Source of the DNA: Pseudorhodobacter antarcticus
Lineage (GTDB): Bacteria; Pseudomonadota; Alphaproteobacteria; Rhodobacterales; Rhodobacteraceae
Assembly: GCA_945897655.1 (NCBI GenBank)
Contig: CAMDHB010000039.1
Span: 1-15,649, forward strand
Length of the DNA stretch: 15,649 nucleotides
Direction of reading: 5' to 3'
A program made the translations under genes and the position numbers. Shown here one piece after another: positions 6,327 to 14,470 of this stretch. Position 1 is the stretch's first letter, and the number at the start of each line of letters is the position of its first letter. The notes below the pieces were generated by a model, which ran no database searches, was not told the DNA's origin, and saw nothing but the letters and a program-made list of their open reading frames with translations.

Positions 6327-7352
6327 ATGCGTAAGGTACTTTTGGCCGCGGTTATCGCGGCTACTGGCATGTCGACTGCTGCACTGGCAGAAGGCAAGAA
6401 AATCGGCGTTTCGTGGGCTCAGTTCCAGGAAGAGCGCTGGAAGATCGACGAAGCCGCAATGAAGGCAGCGATCGAAGCAGCTGGCAACGAGTATGTCTCG
6501 GCTGACGCTCAGGCTTCGGCTGAAAAGCAGTTGTCGGACATCGACGCGCTGATCGCACAGGGTGTGGACGCCCTGATCATCAACGCCTGGGACAAGGACG
6601 CCATCGGGCCGGCCGTTGAAAAGGCCGCTGCAGAAGGAATTCCGGTCGTCGGCTATGACCGTCTGATCGAAGATGCGCGCACCTTCTATCTGACCTTCGA
6701 CAACGTCGGCGTGGGCCGGATCATTGCTGAATCGGTGTTCGCTGTGGCCCCCAAGGGCAACTATGCGATCATCAAGGGTGACCCGGGTGATCCGAACACC
6801 GGCTTCCTGCGTCAGGGCATGGAAGAGGTTATCGGCGCTGCCGTGGCTGCAGGCGACATCGTGATCGTCGGCGAAGCAAACTCGGACGGTTGGAAGCCGG
6901 AAAATGCCCAGAAGAACATGGAGCAGATCCTGACCGCCAACAACAACGCCGTTGACGCCGTTCTTTCGCAGAACGACGGCATGGCTGGCGGTGCTGCTGC
7001 TGCGCTGGCCGCACAGGGCCTGAACGTTCCGCTGGGTGGCCAGGACGGCGACCTTGCTGCCATCAACCGTGTTGCACGCGGCACCCAGACCGTTTCGGTT
7101 TGGAAGAACGCACGCGATCTGGGCAAGGCTGCTGGTGAAATCGCATCGGCCCTGGCCGACGGCGCTGCACTGGACGCGATCCCGGGTGCTGGCAAGTTCT
7201 CGGGCGGGGAGAAGGGCGTTGAAATGAACGCAATCCTGCTGAACCCGACCCCGATCACCGCTGCCAACATCAATGTGGCGATCGACGCTGGCCACATCAC
7301 CAAAGAGCAGGCCTGTGAAGGCGCTATGGCCGGTGTTGTAGGCTGCGAGTAA
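6327..7352 (+). CDS. xylF: D-xylose-type periplasmic sugar-binding protein XylF
   Basis: This 341-residue protein is the substrate-binding component of a xylose-type ABC importer. A signal peptide ends near residue 21 (MRKVLLAAVIAATGMSTAALA). The mature part shows the blocks that mark XylF: ERWKIDEAAMKAA, VVGYDRLIEDA, YLTFDNVGVG, the segment GDPGDPNT, DGWKPENAQKNM, LTANNNAVDAVLSQND, and GGQDGDLAAINR. It sits first in the operon with a very strong ribosome-binding site. Its codon use is smoother and less G-rich in third positions than its neighbours, consistent with high expression. Two cysteines near the end (C330, C340) could form a disulfide in the periplasm. Xylose is the likely ligand by family, though related pentoses cannot be excluded. 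Confidence 0.93.
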   Translation: MRKVLLAAVIAATGMSTAALAEGKKIGVSWAQFQEERWKIDEAAMKAAIEAAGNEYVSADAQASAEKQLSDIDALIAQGVDALIINAWDKDAIGPAVEKAAAEGIPVVGYDRLIEDARTFYLTFDNVGVGRIIAESVFAVAPKGNYAIIKGDPGDPNTGFLRQGMEEVIGAAVAAGDIVIVGEANSDGWKPENAQKNMEQILTANNNAVDAVLSQNDGMAGGAAAALAAQGLNVPLGGQDGDLAAINRVARGTQTVSVWKNARDLGKAAGEIASALADGAALDAIPGAGKFSGGEKGVEMNAILLNPTPITAANINVAIDAGHITKEQACEGAMAGVVGCE

Positions 7353-7363
7353 CCAAGACGGAC

Positions 7364-7400
7364 GGGGCGCCAATCCTTCAGGGGTTGGCGCCCCTTCTTT
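7364..7400 (+). terminator. Stem-loop with T-rich tail between xylF and xylH
   Basis: GGGGCGCCAA (7364-7373) pairs perfectly with TTGGCGCCCC (7385-7394), extended inward by three more pairs and followed by TTCTTT (7395-7400). This has the form of an intrinsic terminator. Placed between the binding-protein gene and the permease gene, it probably stops part of the transcripts or protects the 3' end of xylF mRNA, raising binding protein over membrane components. That effect is inferred from similar operons. Confidence 0.7.
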
Positions 7401-7506
7401 ATCGACCCGCAAGCTGGCATTTCGCCGGCCCACGTCCTTACCGGACCGAGAGCGTAGCCGGGCTTGGCCCCGCCGTTCAGTCCCCCTTTGCTCAGATGGA
7501 CGAGAC

Positions 7507-8826
7507 ATGACAGACAAGTCCCATTCCCCGCAGACTGCCGCGACCAGTGAAGGCGCCCTTGGCCGTTTCATGCGCGCGACCGAGATTGACCCCCGGCTTT
7601 TGGGCATGGTGGGTGCGTTGTTGCTGATTTGGCTGAGTTTTCACCTGTACGGCGCCATTTTGCTGGACGGGGGCACCTTCCTGACCCCGCGCAACCTGTG
7701 GAACCTGTCGGTGCAGACGGCGTCGATCGGGATCATGGCGACGGGGATGGTTCTGGTGATCATCACGCGCAACATTGACCTGTCGGTCGGGTCCATCGTC
7801 GGTGTGGTGGGCATGTATGCGGGGCTGTTGCAGGTGGAATGGTTGCCGCCGTCGATGGGTCTGGGGCATCCGGCCTTGTGGATTATTGCGGTGGTGTTCG
7901 GCATCGCGCTTGGCACGCTGATCGGGGCGCTGCATGGATCGTTGATTGCGTTTTTGAACATCCCGTCTTTCATCGTCACGCTGGGCGGCCTGCTGCTGTG
8001 GCGCGGGGTGGCGTTTCTTGCCTCGGACGGGCGGACGATTTCGCCGGTGGATCCGACATTCGCGCTGATCGGGGGTGGGCCATATGGGTCCATCGGGTCA
8101 ACCGGCAGTTGGATTGTCTGCGCGCTGGCCTGTGCCGGGGTGATCTGGATGATGGTGCGGGGCCGCGCCTCGCGCAAGTTGCACGGGTTTGCGATGCGCC
8201 CGATGTGGGCGGAATACACGATGGCGATCATCAACTGTGGTGTCATCCTGATTGCGACGCTGGTGGTGAATTCCTATGGCTGGCCCAAGGGGATTCTGAA
8301 GGATTACTATGCCACTCTGGGGCAAGAGGTGCCTGAGGGCGCGTTCATCGCCCACGGCTTTGCCATTCCGGTGCTTATTTTGGCGGCGGTCACGATTGCG
8401 ATGACCATTCTGATGACGCGCACCAGGTTTGGCCGTTATGTCTTTGCCATCGGGGGCAACCCGGAGGCGGCGACGCTGTCGGGCATCAACACCCGGGCGA
8501 TGACGGTCAAGATTTTCGCGCTGATGGGGGGGCTGGCCGGGATCGCGGCGGTTATCGCATCGGCCCGATTGAACAGCGCCACCAACGCCTTGGGTGATCT
8601 GGACGAGTTGTTGGTCATCGCTGCCGCCGTTGTGGGGGGCACATCGCTGGCAGGGGGGGTTGGCACAATCTCGGGTGCTATCATCGGCGCGCTGATCCTG
8701 GTCAGCCTGCAAACCGGCATGGTTCTGATCGGGTTTGGCGACGGATCCTACCGCAAGATCGTGATCGGGTTGGCGCTGGTTCTGGCCGTCTACCTGGACA
8801 TCGTTTACCGCAAGCGCATCAAATAA
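7507..8826 (+). CDS. xylH: Xylose ABC transporter permease XylH
   Basis: This 439-residue polytopic membrane protein belongs to the BPD_transp_2 family of sugar permeases (XylH, RbsC, AraH). Hallmarks are TRNIDLSVGSIVGVVGMYAG (about residues 88-105), the cytoplasmic coupling region GGNPEAATLSGINTRAMTVK (316-335), and GGTSLAGGVGTISGAIIGAL (377-396). It is somewhat longer than the E. coli XylH of about 393 residues; the extra length includes a hydrophilic segment near residues 257-282. The start at 7507 has only a weak GGACGAG upstream, so translation may be modest, in line with a membrane subunit needed in small amounts. The 154-base gap after xylF holds the stem-loop described separately. Confidence 0.92.
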   Translation: MTDKSHSPQTAATSEGALGRFMRATEIDPRLLGMVGALLLIWLSFHLYGAILLDGGTFLTPRNLWNLSVQTASIGIMATGMVLVIITRNIDLSVGSIVGVVGMYAGLLQVEWLPPSMGLGHPALWIIAVVFGIALGTLIGALHGSLIAFLNIPSFIVTLGGLLLWRGVAFLASDGRTISPVDPTFALIGGGPYGSIGSTGSWIVCALACAGVIWMMVRGRASRKLHGFAMRPMWAEYTMAIINCGVILIATLVVNSYGWPKGILKDYYATLGQEVPEGAFIAHGFAIPVLILAAVTIAMTILMTRTRFGRYVFAIGGNPEAATLSGINTRAMTVKIFALMGGLAGIAAVIASARLNSATNALGDLDELLVIAAAVVGGTSLAGGVGTISGAIIGALILVSLQTGMVLIGFGDGSYRKIVIGLALVLAVYLDIVYRKRIK

Positions 8827-8838
8827 GGGGCCGCCAAC

Positions 8839-9603
8839 ATGACAAATCCAAAAACCGGCACCCCGCTTGTCGAACTGCGCGACATCTCGATCGCGTTTGG
8901 CGGGATCAAGGCGGTCGACCATGTGACGGTCGATCTGTATCCGGGCGAAGTGGTGGGCCTGCTGGGCCACAACGGCGCGGGCAAATCCACGCTGATCAAG
9001 TGTCTGTCGGGCGCCTATAAGGCCGATAGCGGCGATGTGTTCATCAACGGTGAGCGGGTCGAGATCAACAATCCGCGGGACGCCAGGGCGCAGAACATCG
9101 AAACGATCTACCAGACGCTGGCCCTGGCCGACAATCTGGATGCGGCGTCGAACCTGTTTCTGGGCCGCGAGATCGTGAATGGCATGGGCTTTGTGGACGA
9201 AAGCAAGATGGAGGCCGAGACGCGCAAGATCATGGCGCGGCTGAACCCCACCGTCCGCAAGTTCAAGGTGCCAGTCAGCGCCCTGTCCGGGGGGCAGCGC
9301 CAGTCGGTCGCCATTGCGCGGGCCGTGTACTTCAACGCCAAGATCCTGATCATGGATGAGCCGACGGCGGCACTGGGCCCGCAGGAAACCCAGATGGTGT
9401 CGGAGCTTATTCTAGAGCTGAAGGCGCAGGGTCTGGGGATTTTCCTGATCGAGCATGACATCCACAATGTCATGAAGCTGTGCGACCGCGCCTCCGTGAT
9501 GAAGAACGGGCAGTTGGTGGGCACGGTGAATGTGGCGGATGTGACGGATGAGGACATCCTTGGTATGATCATTCTGGGCAAGAAGCCCGCCAAGGCTGCC
9601 TGA
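8839..9603 (+). CDS. xylG: Sugar ABC transporter ATP-binding protein, single-domain XylG
   Basis: This 254-residue ATPase powers sugar uptake with XylF and XylH. All motifs are intact: Walker A GHNGAGKST (43-51), Q-loop Q92, signature LSGGQRQ (149-155), Walker B ILIMDEP (169-175) and the switch histidine H206 in IEHD. It has one nucleotide-binding domain and ends soon after it, whereas E. coli XylG, AraG and RbsA are tandem-domain proteins of about 500 residues. It must therefore act as a homodimer, as proposed for FrcA of the rhizobial fructose system. AAGGGG lies upstream of the ATG, 12 bases after xylH. The next gene starts 24 bases downstream. Confidence 0.92.
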   Translation: MTNPKTGTPLVELRDISIAFGGIKAVDHVTVDLYPGEVVGLLGHNGAGKSTLIKCLSGAYKADSGDVFINGERVEINNPRDARAQNIETIYQTLALADNLDAASNLFLGREIVNGMGFVDESKMEAETRKIMARLNPTVRKFKVPVSALSGGQRQSVAIARAVYFNAKILIMDEPTAALGPQETQMVSELILELKAQGLGIFLIEHDIHNVMKLCDRASVMKNGQLVGTVNVADVTDEDILGMIILGKKPAKAA

Positions 9604-9627
9604 CCGCAACTGCAAGGGGGGATTTTG

Positions 9628-10914
9628 GTGCGCAAGCTATTGTTCGTGTTGTTCTTTACGCTTGCGCCCACCCATGCCCATGCGGGCGAGGCGGGGCCGG
9701 TCATGCGCCAGTGGTACAAGCTGGTGCTGGAACTGGTACGCCATACACCGACCTATTCGCCGCCAGTGGCCAGCCGGTCCTTCGCCTATTTGGGGGTGAC
9801 GGGGTATGAGGTGGTGGTCAGCGGCAAAGCGGGGCTGACCAGTTTGGCCGGGCAGTTGAACGGGTTGACCCCGCTGCCCAAGCGGCCACGCATGGTTTAT
9901 GACGAGGCGGTGGTGATGCAGGCTGCGATGGCAGCCTCGGTTCGGGTGTTCTTTGGCAACACCGGGCCCAGCGGCCAGCAGGCGATGGACCGGATGGAAG
10001 CGGCGCTGGATGCCAAGGTCGCTGAAGGGGTTGCGCCGGATGTGGTTCAGCGCAGCAGGGAATACGGCCAACGGATTGCGCAGCATATTCTGGACTGGTC
10101 GGCCAGCGATGGCGGCGCGGTCGTCGAGAATATGGGCTTTCCGCGGGAGTGGGTGGTGAGCCCAGAGCCGGGGCATTGGAAGCCGACCTCATTGGTGGCG
10201 CAGCAGCAGGCGCCGCTGTTGCCGGGATGGGGCGAGAACCGTCCCTTTGCGATGCCCGCTGGGTCAACCTGTGATCTGCCCGCGCCGCCAGCCTATTCCG
10301 AGGACCCTGCGTCCGAGTTCATGCGGAATGCGCAGGAGGTGTATGACGTTTCCAAATCCCTGAGCCCTGAACAGAAGAAGATTGCGCGATTCTGGTCGGA
10401 TGATCCGATGCTGTCGCCCACCCCGCCGGGGCATTGGGTGTCGATTGTGCTGACCCTGATTGACCGGGACCAGTTGGACACGGCCCGCACGGCGGATGCG
10501 CTGATGCGAATCGGGGTTGGGGTGGCCGATGCGTTCATTGGCTGTTGGTGGGCGAAGTATGAATATGACTATGTTCGGCCCGTGACGGTGATCAAGAAGT
10601 TGATCGATCCCAAATGGGAGACGCTGCTGATCACCCCGCCGTTTCCGGAATATCCCTCGGGGCATTCGACCCAATCTGGGGCGGCGGCGGAAGTGCTGAC
10701 TGGGGTTTTTGGCGAGGATTTCGCCTTTGACGACCCAACGCATGAGGATGACGGCATCCCGGCCCGGCATTTCCCCAGTTTCCGCGCGGCGGCCGAGGAG
10801 GCGGCGGTGTCGCGGCTGTATGGTGGCATCCATTTCCGCCCGGCGAATGAGAACGGGCTGAAGCAGGGCGAGTGTATCGGGGCTTATACGGTTGCCCTTA
10901 GGACCCTGCCATGA
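9628..10914 (+). CDS. Secreted vanadium-dependent haloperoxidase-like protein (PAP2 superfamily)
   Basis: This 428-residue protein has a signal peptide (FVLFFTLAPTHAHA, cleavage near residue 20). Its C-terminal half carries the vanadate/phosphate-binding signature of the haloperoxidase-acid phosphatase fold: K-x6-RP as KYEYDYVRP, then PSGH in PEYPSGHSTQSG, then SRLYGGIHF. By analogy with the fungal chloroperoxidase the key residues would be the K and R of the first motif, the H of PSGH, and the R and H of the last; the usual following D is absent (A). Members may oxidise halides or act on phosphoesters; which applies is unknown. The start is GTG 9628, six bases after AGGGGGG; TTG 9625 is an alternative. 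It follows xylG by 24 bases and overlaps the next gene by four. Confidence 0.85.
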   Translation: MRKLLFVLFFTLAPTHAHAGEAGPVMRQWYKLVLELVRHTPTYSPPVASRSFAYLGVTGYEVVVSGKAGLTSLAGQLNGLTPLPKRPRMVYDEAVVMQAAMAASVRVFFGNTGPSGQQAMDRMEAALDAKVAEGVAPDVVQRSREYGQRIAQHILDWSASDGGAVVENMGFPREWVVSPEPGHWKPTSLVAQQQAPLLPGWGENRPFAMPAGSTCDLPAPPAYSEDPASEFMRNAQEVYDVSKSLSPEQKKIARFWSDDPMLSPTPPGHWVSIVLTLIDRDQLDTARTADALMRIGVGVADAFIGCWWAKYEYDYVRPVTVIKKLIDPKWETLLITPPFPEYPSGHSTQSGAAAEVLTGVFGEDFAFDDPTHEDDGIPARHFPSFRAAAEEAAVSRLYGGIHFRPANENGLKQGECIGAYTVALRTLP

Positions 10915-12440
10915 GGGCGATTTGGGCCGTGCTGGTGGCGTTTCCGGCTTGGGCTGAAACGCCGGTTTTTGTGGATGAGACGGTCAGTTCTGGGCTCGTC
11001 TCGGTCTATGCCGGGGATTGGCAGTATATGGTGGGCGGGGGCGTGTCGGCGTTCGACTGCAACGCTGACCTCCTGCCCGATCTGGTGCTGGCGGGGGGCG
11101 AGGGCGAGGCGAGTGTTTGGGTCAATCGGTCTGACGCGGCGCTGAAGTTCGAAAAGGCGGTGTCGGGGGTCGAGATGACCGGGGTCACCGGGGCCTATCC
11201 GATGGACATTGACAGCGACGGCGTGGCTGACCTGATCGTGCTGCGGGTGGGTGAGAATGTCGTGATGCGGGGCCTGGGCGACTGCCGGTTCGAGCGGGCG
11301 AATGAGGACTGGGGGTTTGACGGCGGCGATGCCTGGTCGACCGCGCTGGCCGCGACGTTTGAGCCGGGGGCGGTTTGGCCGACGATTGCGGTGGGGAACT
11401 ATATCGACCGGCGGGAGGAGGCTTTCCCCTGGGGGTCTTGTACGCCGAACTGGTTGCACCGGCCCGGCCCGGGCGGGTTTGCCTCGCCGATCGAGTTGAC
11501 GCCGAGTTTCTGCGCCCTGTCGATGGTGTTTACCGACTGGAACAACTCAGGGCAGGTGGCGCTGAGGGTGTCGAATGACCGCGAATACTACAAAGGCGGG
11601 CAGGAGCAGTTGTGGCACATGGAGGGGGAGCCACGGCTTTATACCGAAGCCGAGGGTTGGGCGCGGTTGCGCATCTGGGGCATGGGGATTGCAACCGATG
11701 ATCTGGATGGCGACGGGATGCCGGAATATTACCTGACCTCGATGGCGGACAACAAACTGCAAAAGGTAGTTGCGCAGGAACCGCTGGTGCCGAAATTTGC
11801 CGATGTGGCATTCAAGCGGGGGGTCACGGCGCATCGGCCTTTTATTGGGGAGGATCTGAACCCCTCGACCGGGTGGCACGCGCAGTTTGGCGATGTGGAC
11901 AATGACGGGCTGGCGGATTTGTTCGTGGCCAAGGGCAATGTGGACCGGATGCCGGATTTCGCGCTGCAGGATCCGAATAACCTGTTGATGCAGCAGGCGG
12001 ATGGGACATTTGTGGAGGCGGCGGACAAGGCCGGGGTTGCTTCAATGCGGTCGTCGCGGGGCGGGCAGTTGGTGGATCTGAACCGCGATGGGTTGCTGGA
12101 CCTGGTGGTGGTGAACCGGCGTGAGGGGGCGCAGGTTTGGCGCAACGCGACCGTTGGTGGGCATTGGGTTGGGGTCAGGCTGCATCAGGCGGGTGTGAAC
12201 CCCGATGCGATTGGCGCGCGGATTGAAATGCGGGCGGGCGACCGGCGCTGGCTGCGTGAGACGACGGTGGGCGGCGGGCATATGAGCGGCAGCTTGGGTG
12301 TGCAGCATTTCGGGCTGGGCGTTGCTGAGGGTGCCGAGGTGCGGGTGGTTTGGCCGGACGGATCGGTGCTGGACTGGACGCCGCTGGCGGCGGGTGGCGT
12401 CTGGCGGGTTGAGAAGGGTGCCGCGCCGGTGGCCGAGTAG
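10911..12440 (+). CDS. Secreted CRTAC1-family protein: FG-GAP/VCBS repeats and ASPIC/UnbV domain
   Basis: This 509-residue protein has a short signal peptide (MRAIWAVLVAFPAWA) and a beta-propeller-like repeat body. Calcium-binding loops of the DxDxDGxxD type recur at about 99-107 (DIDSDGVAD), 264-272 (DLDGDGMPE), 328-336 (DVDNDGLAD) and 389-397 (DLNRDGLLD), with a degenerate one near 49-57. The C-terminal part (about 434-485), with GARIEMRAGDRRWLRE and VVWPDGSVLDW, is the ASPIC/UnbV domain. Such proteins are extracellular or periplasmic and probably calcium-dependent; no catalytic role is established. The ATG overlaps the stop of the haloperoxidase-like gene (ATGA), with AGGA upstream, so the two are probably made together and may act together outside the cytoplasm. 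Confidence 0.88.
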   Translation: MRAIWAVLVAFPAWAETPVFVDETVSSGLVSVYAGDWQYMVGGGVSAFDCNADLLPDLVLAGGEGEASVWVNRSDAALKFEKAVSGVEMTGVTGAYPMDIDSDGVADLIVLRVGENVVMRGLGDCRFERANEDWGFDGGDAWSTALAATFEPGAVWPTIAVGNYIDRREEAFPWGSCTPNWLHRPGPGGFASPIELTPSFCALSMVFTDWNNSGQVALRVSNDREYYKGGQEQLWHMEGEPRLYTEAEGWARLRIWGMGIATDDLDGDGMPEYYLTSMADNKLQKVVAQEPLVPKFADVAFKRGVTAHRPFIGEDLNPSTGWHAQFGDVDNDGLADLFVAKGNVDRMPDFALQDPNNLLMQQADGTFVEAADKAGVASMRSSRGGQLVDLNRDGLLDLVVVNRREGAQVWRNATVGGHWVGVRLHQAGVNPDAIGARIEMRAGDRRWLRETTVGGGHMSGSLGVQHFGLGVAEGAEVRVVWPDGSVLDWTPLAAGGVWRVEKGAAPVAE

Positions 12441-12494
12441 TCTGGCCTTCCCTGTGGGCGGTGGCTATGCTGCGCCCAAGGGTCGGAGGATGGC

Positions 12495-13709
12495 ATGGCG
12501 GGACTGATGCAGGACGCACCCAAGCGGGCGTCTTATGATGTGGTGATCATCGGCGGGGCGATGCTGGGATCGGCCACGGCGTGGTTTCTGGCGGATAATC
12601 CGGATTTTCAGGGCTCGGTTCTGGTGGTGGAGCGGGACCCGACCTACGAATTCGCGGCGACCAGTCACACCAATTCCTGCATAAGGCAGCAGTTTTCCAG
12701 CGAGTTGAACGTCAGGATTTCGCAGTTTGGGGCGGAGTTTGTGCAGGATTTGCCACGGTTCATGGGGGCCGAGGCGCCGAAGCTGAAGATTCAGAACTTT
12801 GGCTATATGTATCTGGCGGACAATGACGCCTTTGCCGCGTCGCTGCGCGAGGCGCAGGCGGTGCAGGTGGCTGCGGGGGCGGGGACGCGGTTGATGACGC
12901 CCGAACAGATCAAGGCGGAGTATCCGTTCTACACGGTCGATGATCTGGTTCTGGGGTCGATCAACACCGTCGATGAAGGCTATTTCGACGGCATCACCCT
13001 GTTTGACTGGTTCCGCCGTCAGGCCCGGGCGCGCGGGGTGGAGTATCTGGCCAATGAGGTGGTGGCCCTGACGCGCAATGCGGCGGGAACGCGGGTTGAG
13101 AGTGTCACCTTGGCATCGGGTCAGGTGGTGGCTTGCGGGCAGGTGGTCAACGCCAGCGGAACTCGGGGGGCGCGGACGGCGGCGATGGTGGGGGTGGCCA
13201 TACCGATTGCGCCACGGAAGCGGTTTACCTGGGTCATCAGTGCCGAACAGCCGCTGGACCGCGAACTGCCGCTGACGATTGACCCCTCGGGCGTGCATTT
13301 CCGGCAGGATGGGCGGACGACCTATATGGTGGGCGGGCATACCGATGATGACCCGGAGGTCGCGTTTGACGACTTCGAGATGGATCATGGGATCTGGCAG
13401 GACCATATCTGGCCGACGCTGGCGACCCGCATCCCGCAGTTTGAGGCGGTGAAGGTGCAGCGCGAATGGGTCGGGCATTATGACTATAACGCGCTGGATC
13501 AGAATGCGATCACCGGGCCGCATTCGGTGGTGGAGAACTTTCTGTTCCTGAACGGGTTTTCGGGGCATGGGTTGCAACAATCACCCGCCATGGGGCGGGG
13601 CACGGCGGAATGGCTGACCTATGGCGCATACCGCTCGCTGGACCTGTCCCCCTTGGGGTTTGACCGTATCGCGCAAGGACGCGCCTATCTGGAAAAGGCA
13701 ATCATATGA
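12495..13709 (+). CDS. FAD-dependent oxidoreductase of the DAO family
   Basis: This 404-residue protein has the N-terminal FAD dinucleotide fold, YDVVIIGGAMLGSATAWFLA (residues 14-33), with the ribose-binding acidic residue in VVERD (E46). A TSHTNSCIRQQFSSELN block follows (about 56-72), and the C-terminal signature NGFSGHGLQQSPAMGRGTAE (about 353-372) is typical of DAO/FOXRED1-like amine oxidases or dehydrogenases. No signal peptide is seen, so it acts in the cytoplasm or at the inner membrane face. The substrate is unknown; an amino acid, N-methyl amine or 2-hydroxy acid would fit the family. GGAGGA precedes the ATG by four bases. The 54-base gap before it is the widest between xylH and the kinase gene. 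Its stop overlaps the aldolase start by four bases. Confidence 0.88.
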   Translation: MAGLMQDAPKRASYDVVIIGGAMLGSATAWFLADNPDFQGSVLVVERDPTYEFAATSHTNSCIRQQFSSELNVRISQFGAEFVQDLPRFMGAEAPKLKIQNFGYMYLADNDAFAASLREAQAVQVAAGAGTRLMTPEQIKAEYPFYTVDDLVLGSINTVDEGYFDGITLFDWFRRQARARGVEYLANEVVALTRNAAGTRVESVTLASGQVVACGQVVNASGTRGARTAAMVGVAIPIAPRKRFTWVISAEQPLDRELPLTIDPSGVHFRQDGRTTYMVGGHTDDDPEVAFDDFEMDHGIWQDHIWPTLATRIPQFEAVKVQREWVGHYDYNALDQNAITGPHSVVENFLFLNGFSGHGLQQSPAMGRGTAEWLTYGAYRSLDLSPLGFDRIAQGRAYLEKAII

Positions 13710-14470
13710 AACTGGCAAGCAACCCCTTTCTGGCCGCCCTGCGCGCGGGCCGTCCGCAACTGGGCATCTGGATATCGCTGTGCAGCCCCTTTGCCGCCGA
13801 GATTGTGGCAGGTGCGGGCTTTGACTGGGCGCTGATCGATATGGAACATGCGCCCAATGACATGACCTCGGTTCTGGGGCAGTTGCAGGTGTTTGCGGGG
13901 TACCAGACCACGGCGATTGTGCGGCCCGACTGGAATGACGCGGTGAAGGTCAAGCAACTGCTGGATCTGGGCGCGCCGGGGTTGCTGTTTCCGATGGTGC
14001 AATCGGTCGAGGAGGCGCAGCGGGCCGTGGCGGCGACGCGCTATCCGCCGCGGGGCATCAGGGGGGTGTCGACGCTGACCCGGGCCAATCAGTACAACCG
14101 GGTCACTGATTACTTCACCCGGATCGAGGGTGAGACGGCGGTGCTGTTGCAGGTGGAGACCGTGGCGGCGGTGCAGGCGGCTGAGGCGATCGGCGCGGTG
14201 GATGGATGTTCGGGCGTGTTCTTTGGCCCATCGGACATTGCCGCCGATATGGGCCTGCTGGGGCAGGCGATGCATGACGATGTCTGGGCGCTGATCATGC
14301 CCGTGGCCAAGCGGCTGATCGCGGCGGGGGTGCCGGTGGGGACGCTGGTGCTGGATGTGGCCTTTGCGCGGCGGCTGCTGGCCGAGGGGTTCACTTTTGT
14401 CGCCGTGGGCACGGATGCGGCGCTGCTGGCGCGGGGGGCGGACAGCCTGCTGGGAGCCATGCGGGCCTGA
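13706..14470 (+). CDS. HpcH/HpaI-family class II aldolase
   Basis: This 254-residue protein matches HpaI (2-oxo-3-deoxy or 4-hydroxy-2-oxo acid aldolase) along its length. Catalytic elements are H48 in IDMEHAPND, R73 in AIVRPDWND, metal ligands E151 in LLQVET and D177 in FFGPSDIAADMG. The blocks VKQLLDLGAPGLLFPMVQS and RYPPRGIRG are also characteristic. The enzyme cleaves 2-keto-4-hydroxy acids to pyruvate and an aldehyde with a divalent metal. HpaI itself works in homoprotocatechuate breakdown, but no other gene of that pathway is visible, and relatives (GarL, RhmA) act on sugar-derived keto acids. It overlaps the oxidoreductase upstream and the kinase downstream, so the three probably form one pathway. 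Confidence 0.92.
   Translation: MKLASNPFLAALRAGRPQLGIWISLCSPFAAEIVAGAGFDWALIDMEHAPNDMTSVLGQLQVFAGYQTTAIVRPDWNDAVKVKQLLDLGAPGLLFPMVQSVEEAQRAVAATRYPPRGIRGVSTLTRANQYNRVTDYFTRIEGETAVLLQVETVAAVQAAEAIGAVDGCSGVFFGPSDIAADMGLLGQAMHDDVWALIMPVAKRLIAAGVPVGTLVLDVAFARRLLAEGFTFVAVGTDAALLARGADSLLGAMRA

Noticed and set aside
6246..7607. A 453-codon open frame on the minus strand opposite xylF
   Set aside because: It is antisense to an unmistakable XylF with signal peptide and strong ribosome-binding site, and its product shows no recognisable motif.
12465..13580. A 371-codon minus-strand frame opposite the FAD oxidoreductase
   Set aside because: Arginine-, histidine- and proline-rich with no motif; the plus-strand frame carries the full DAO signature.
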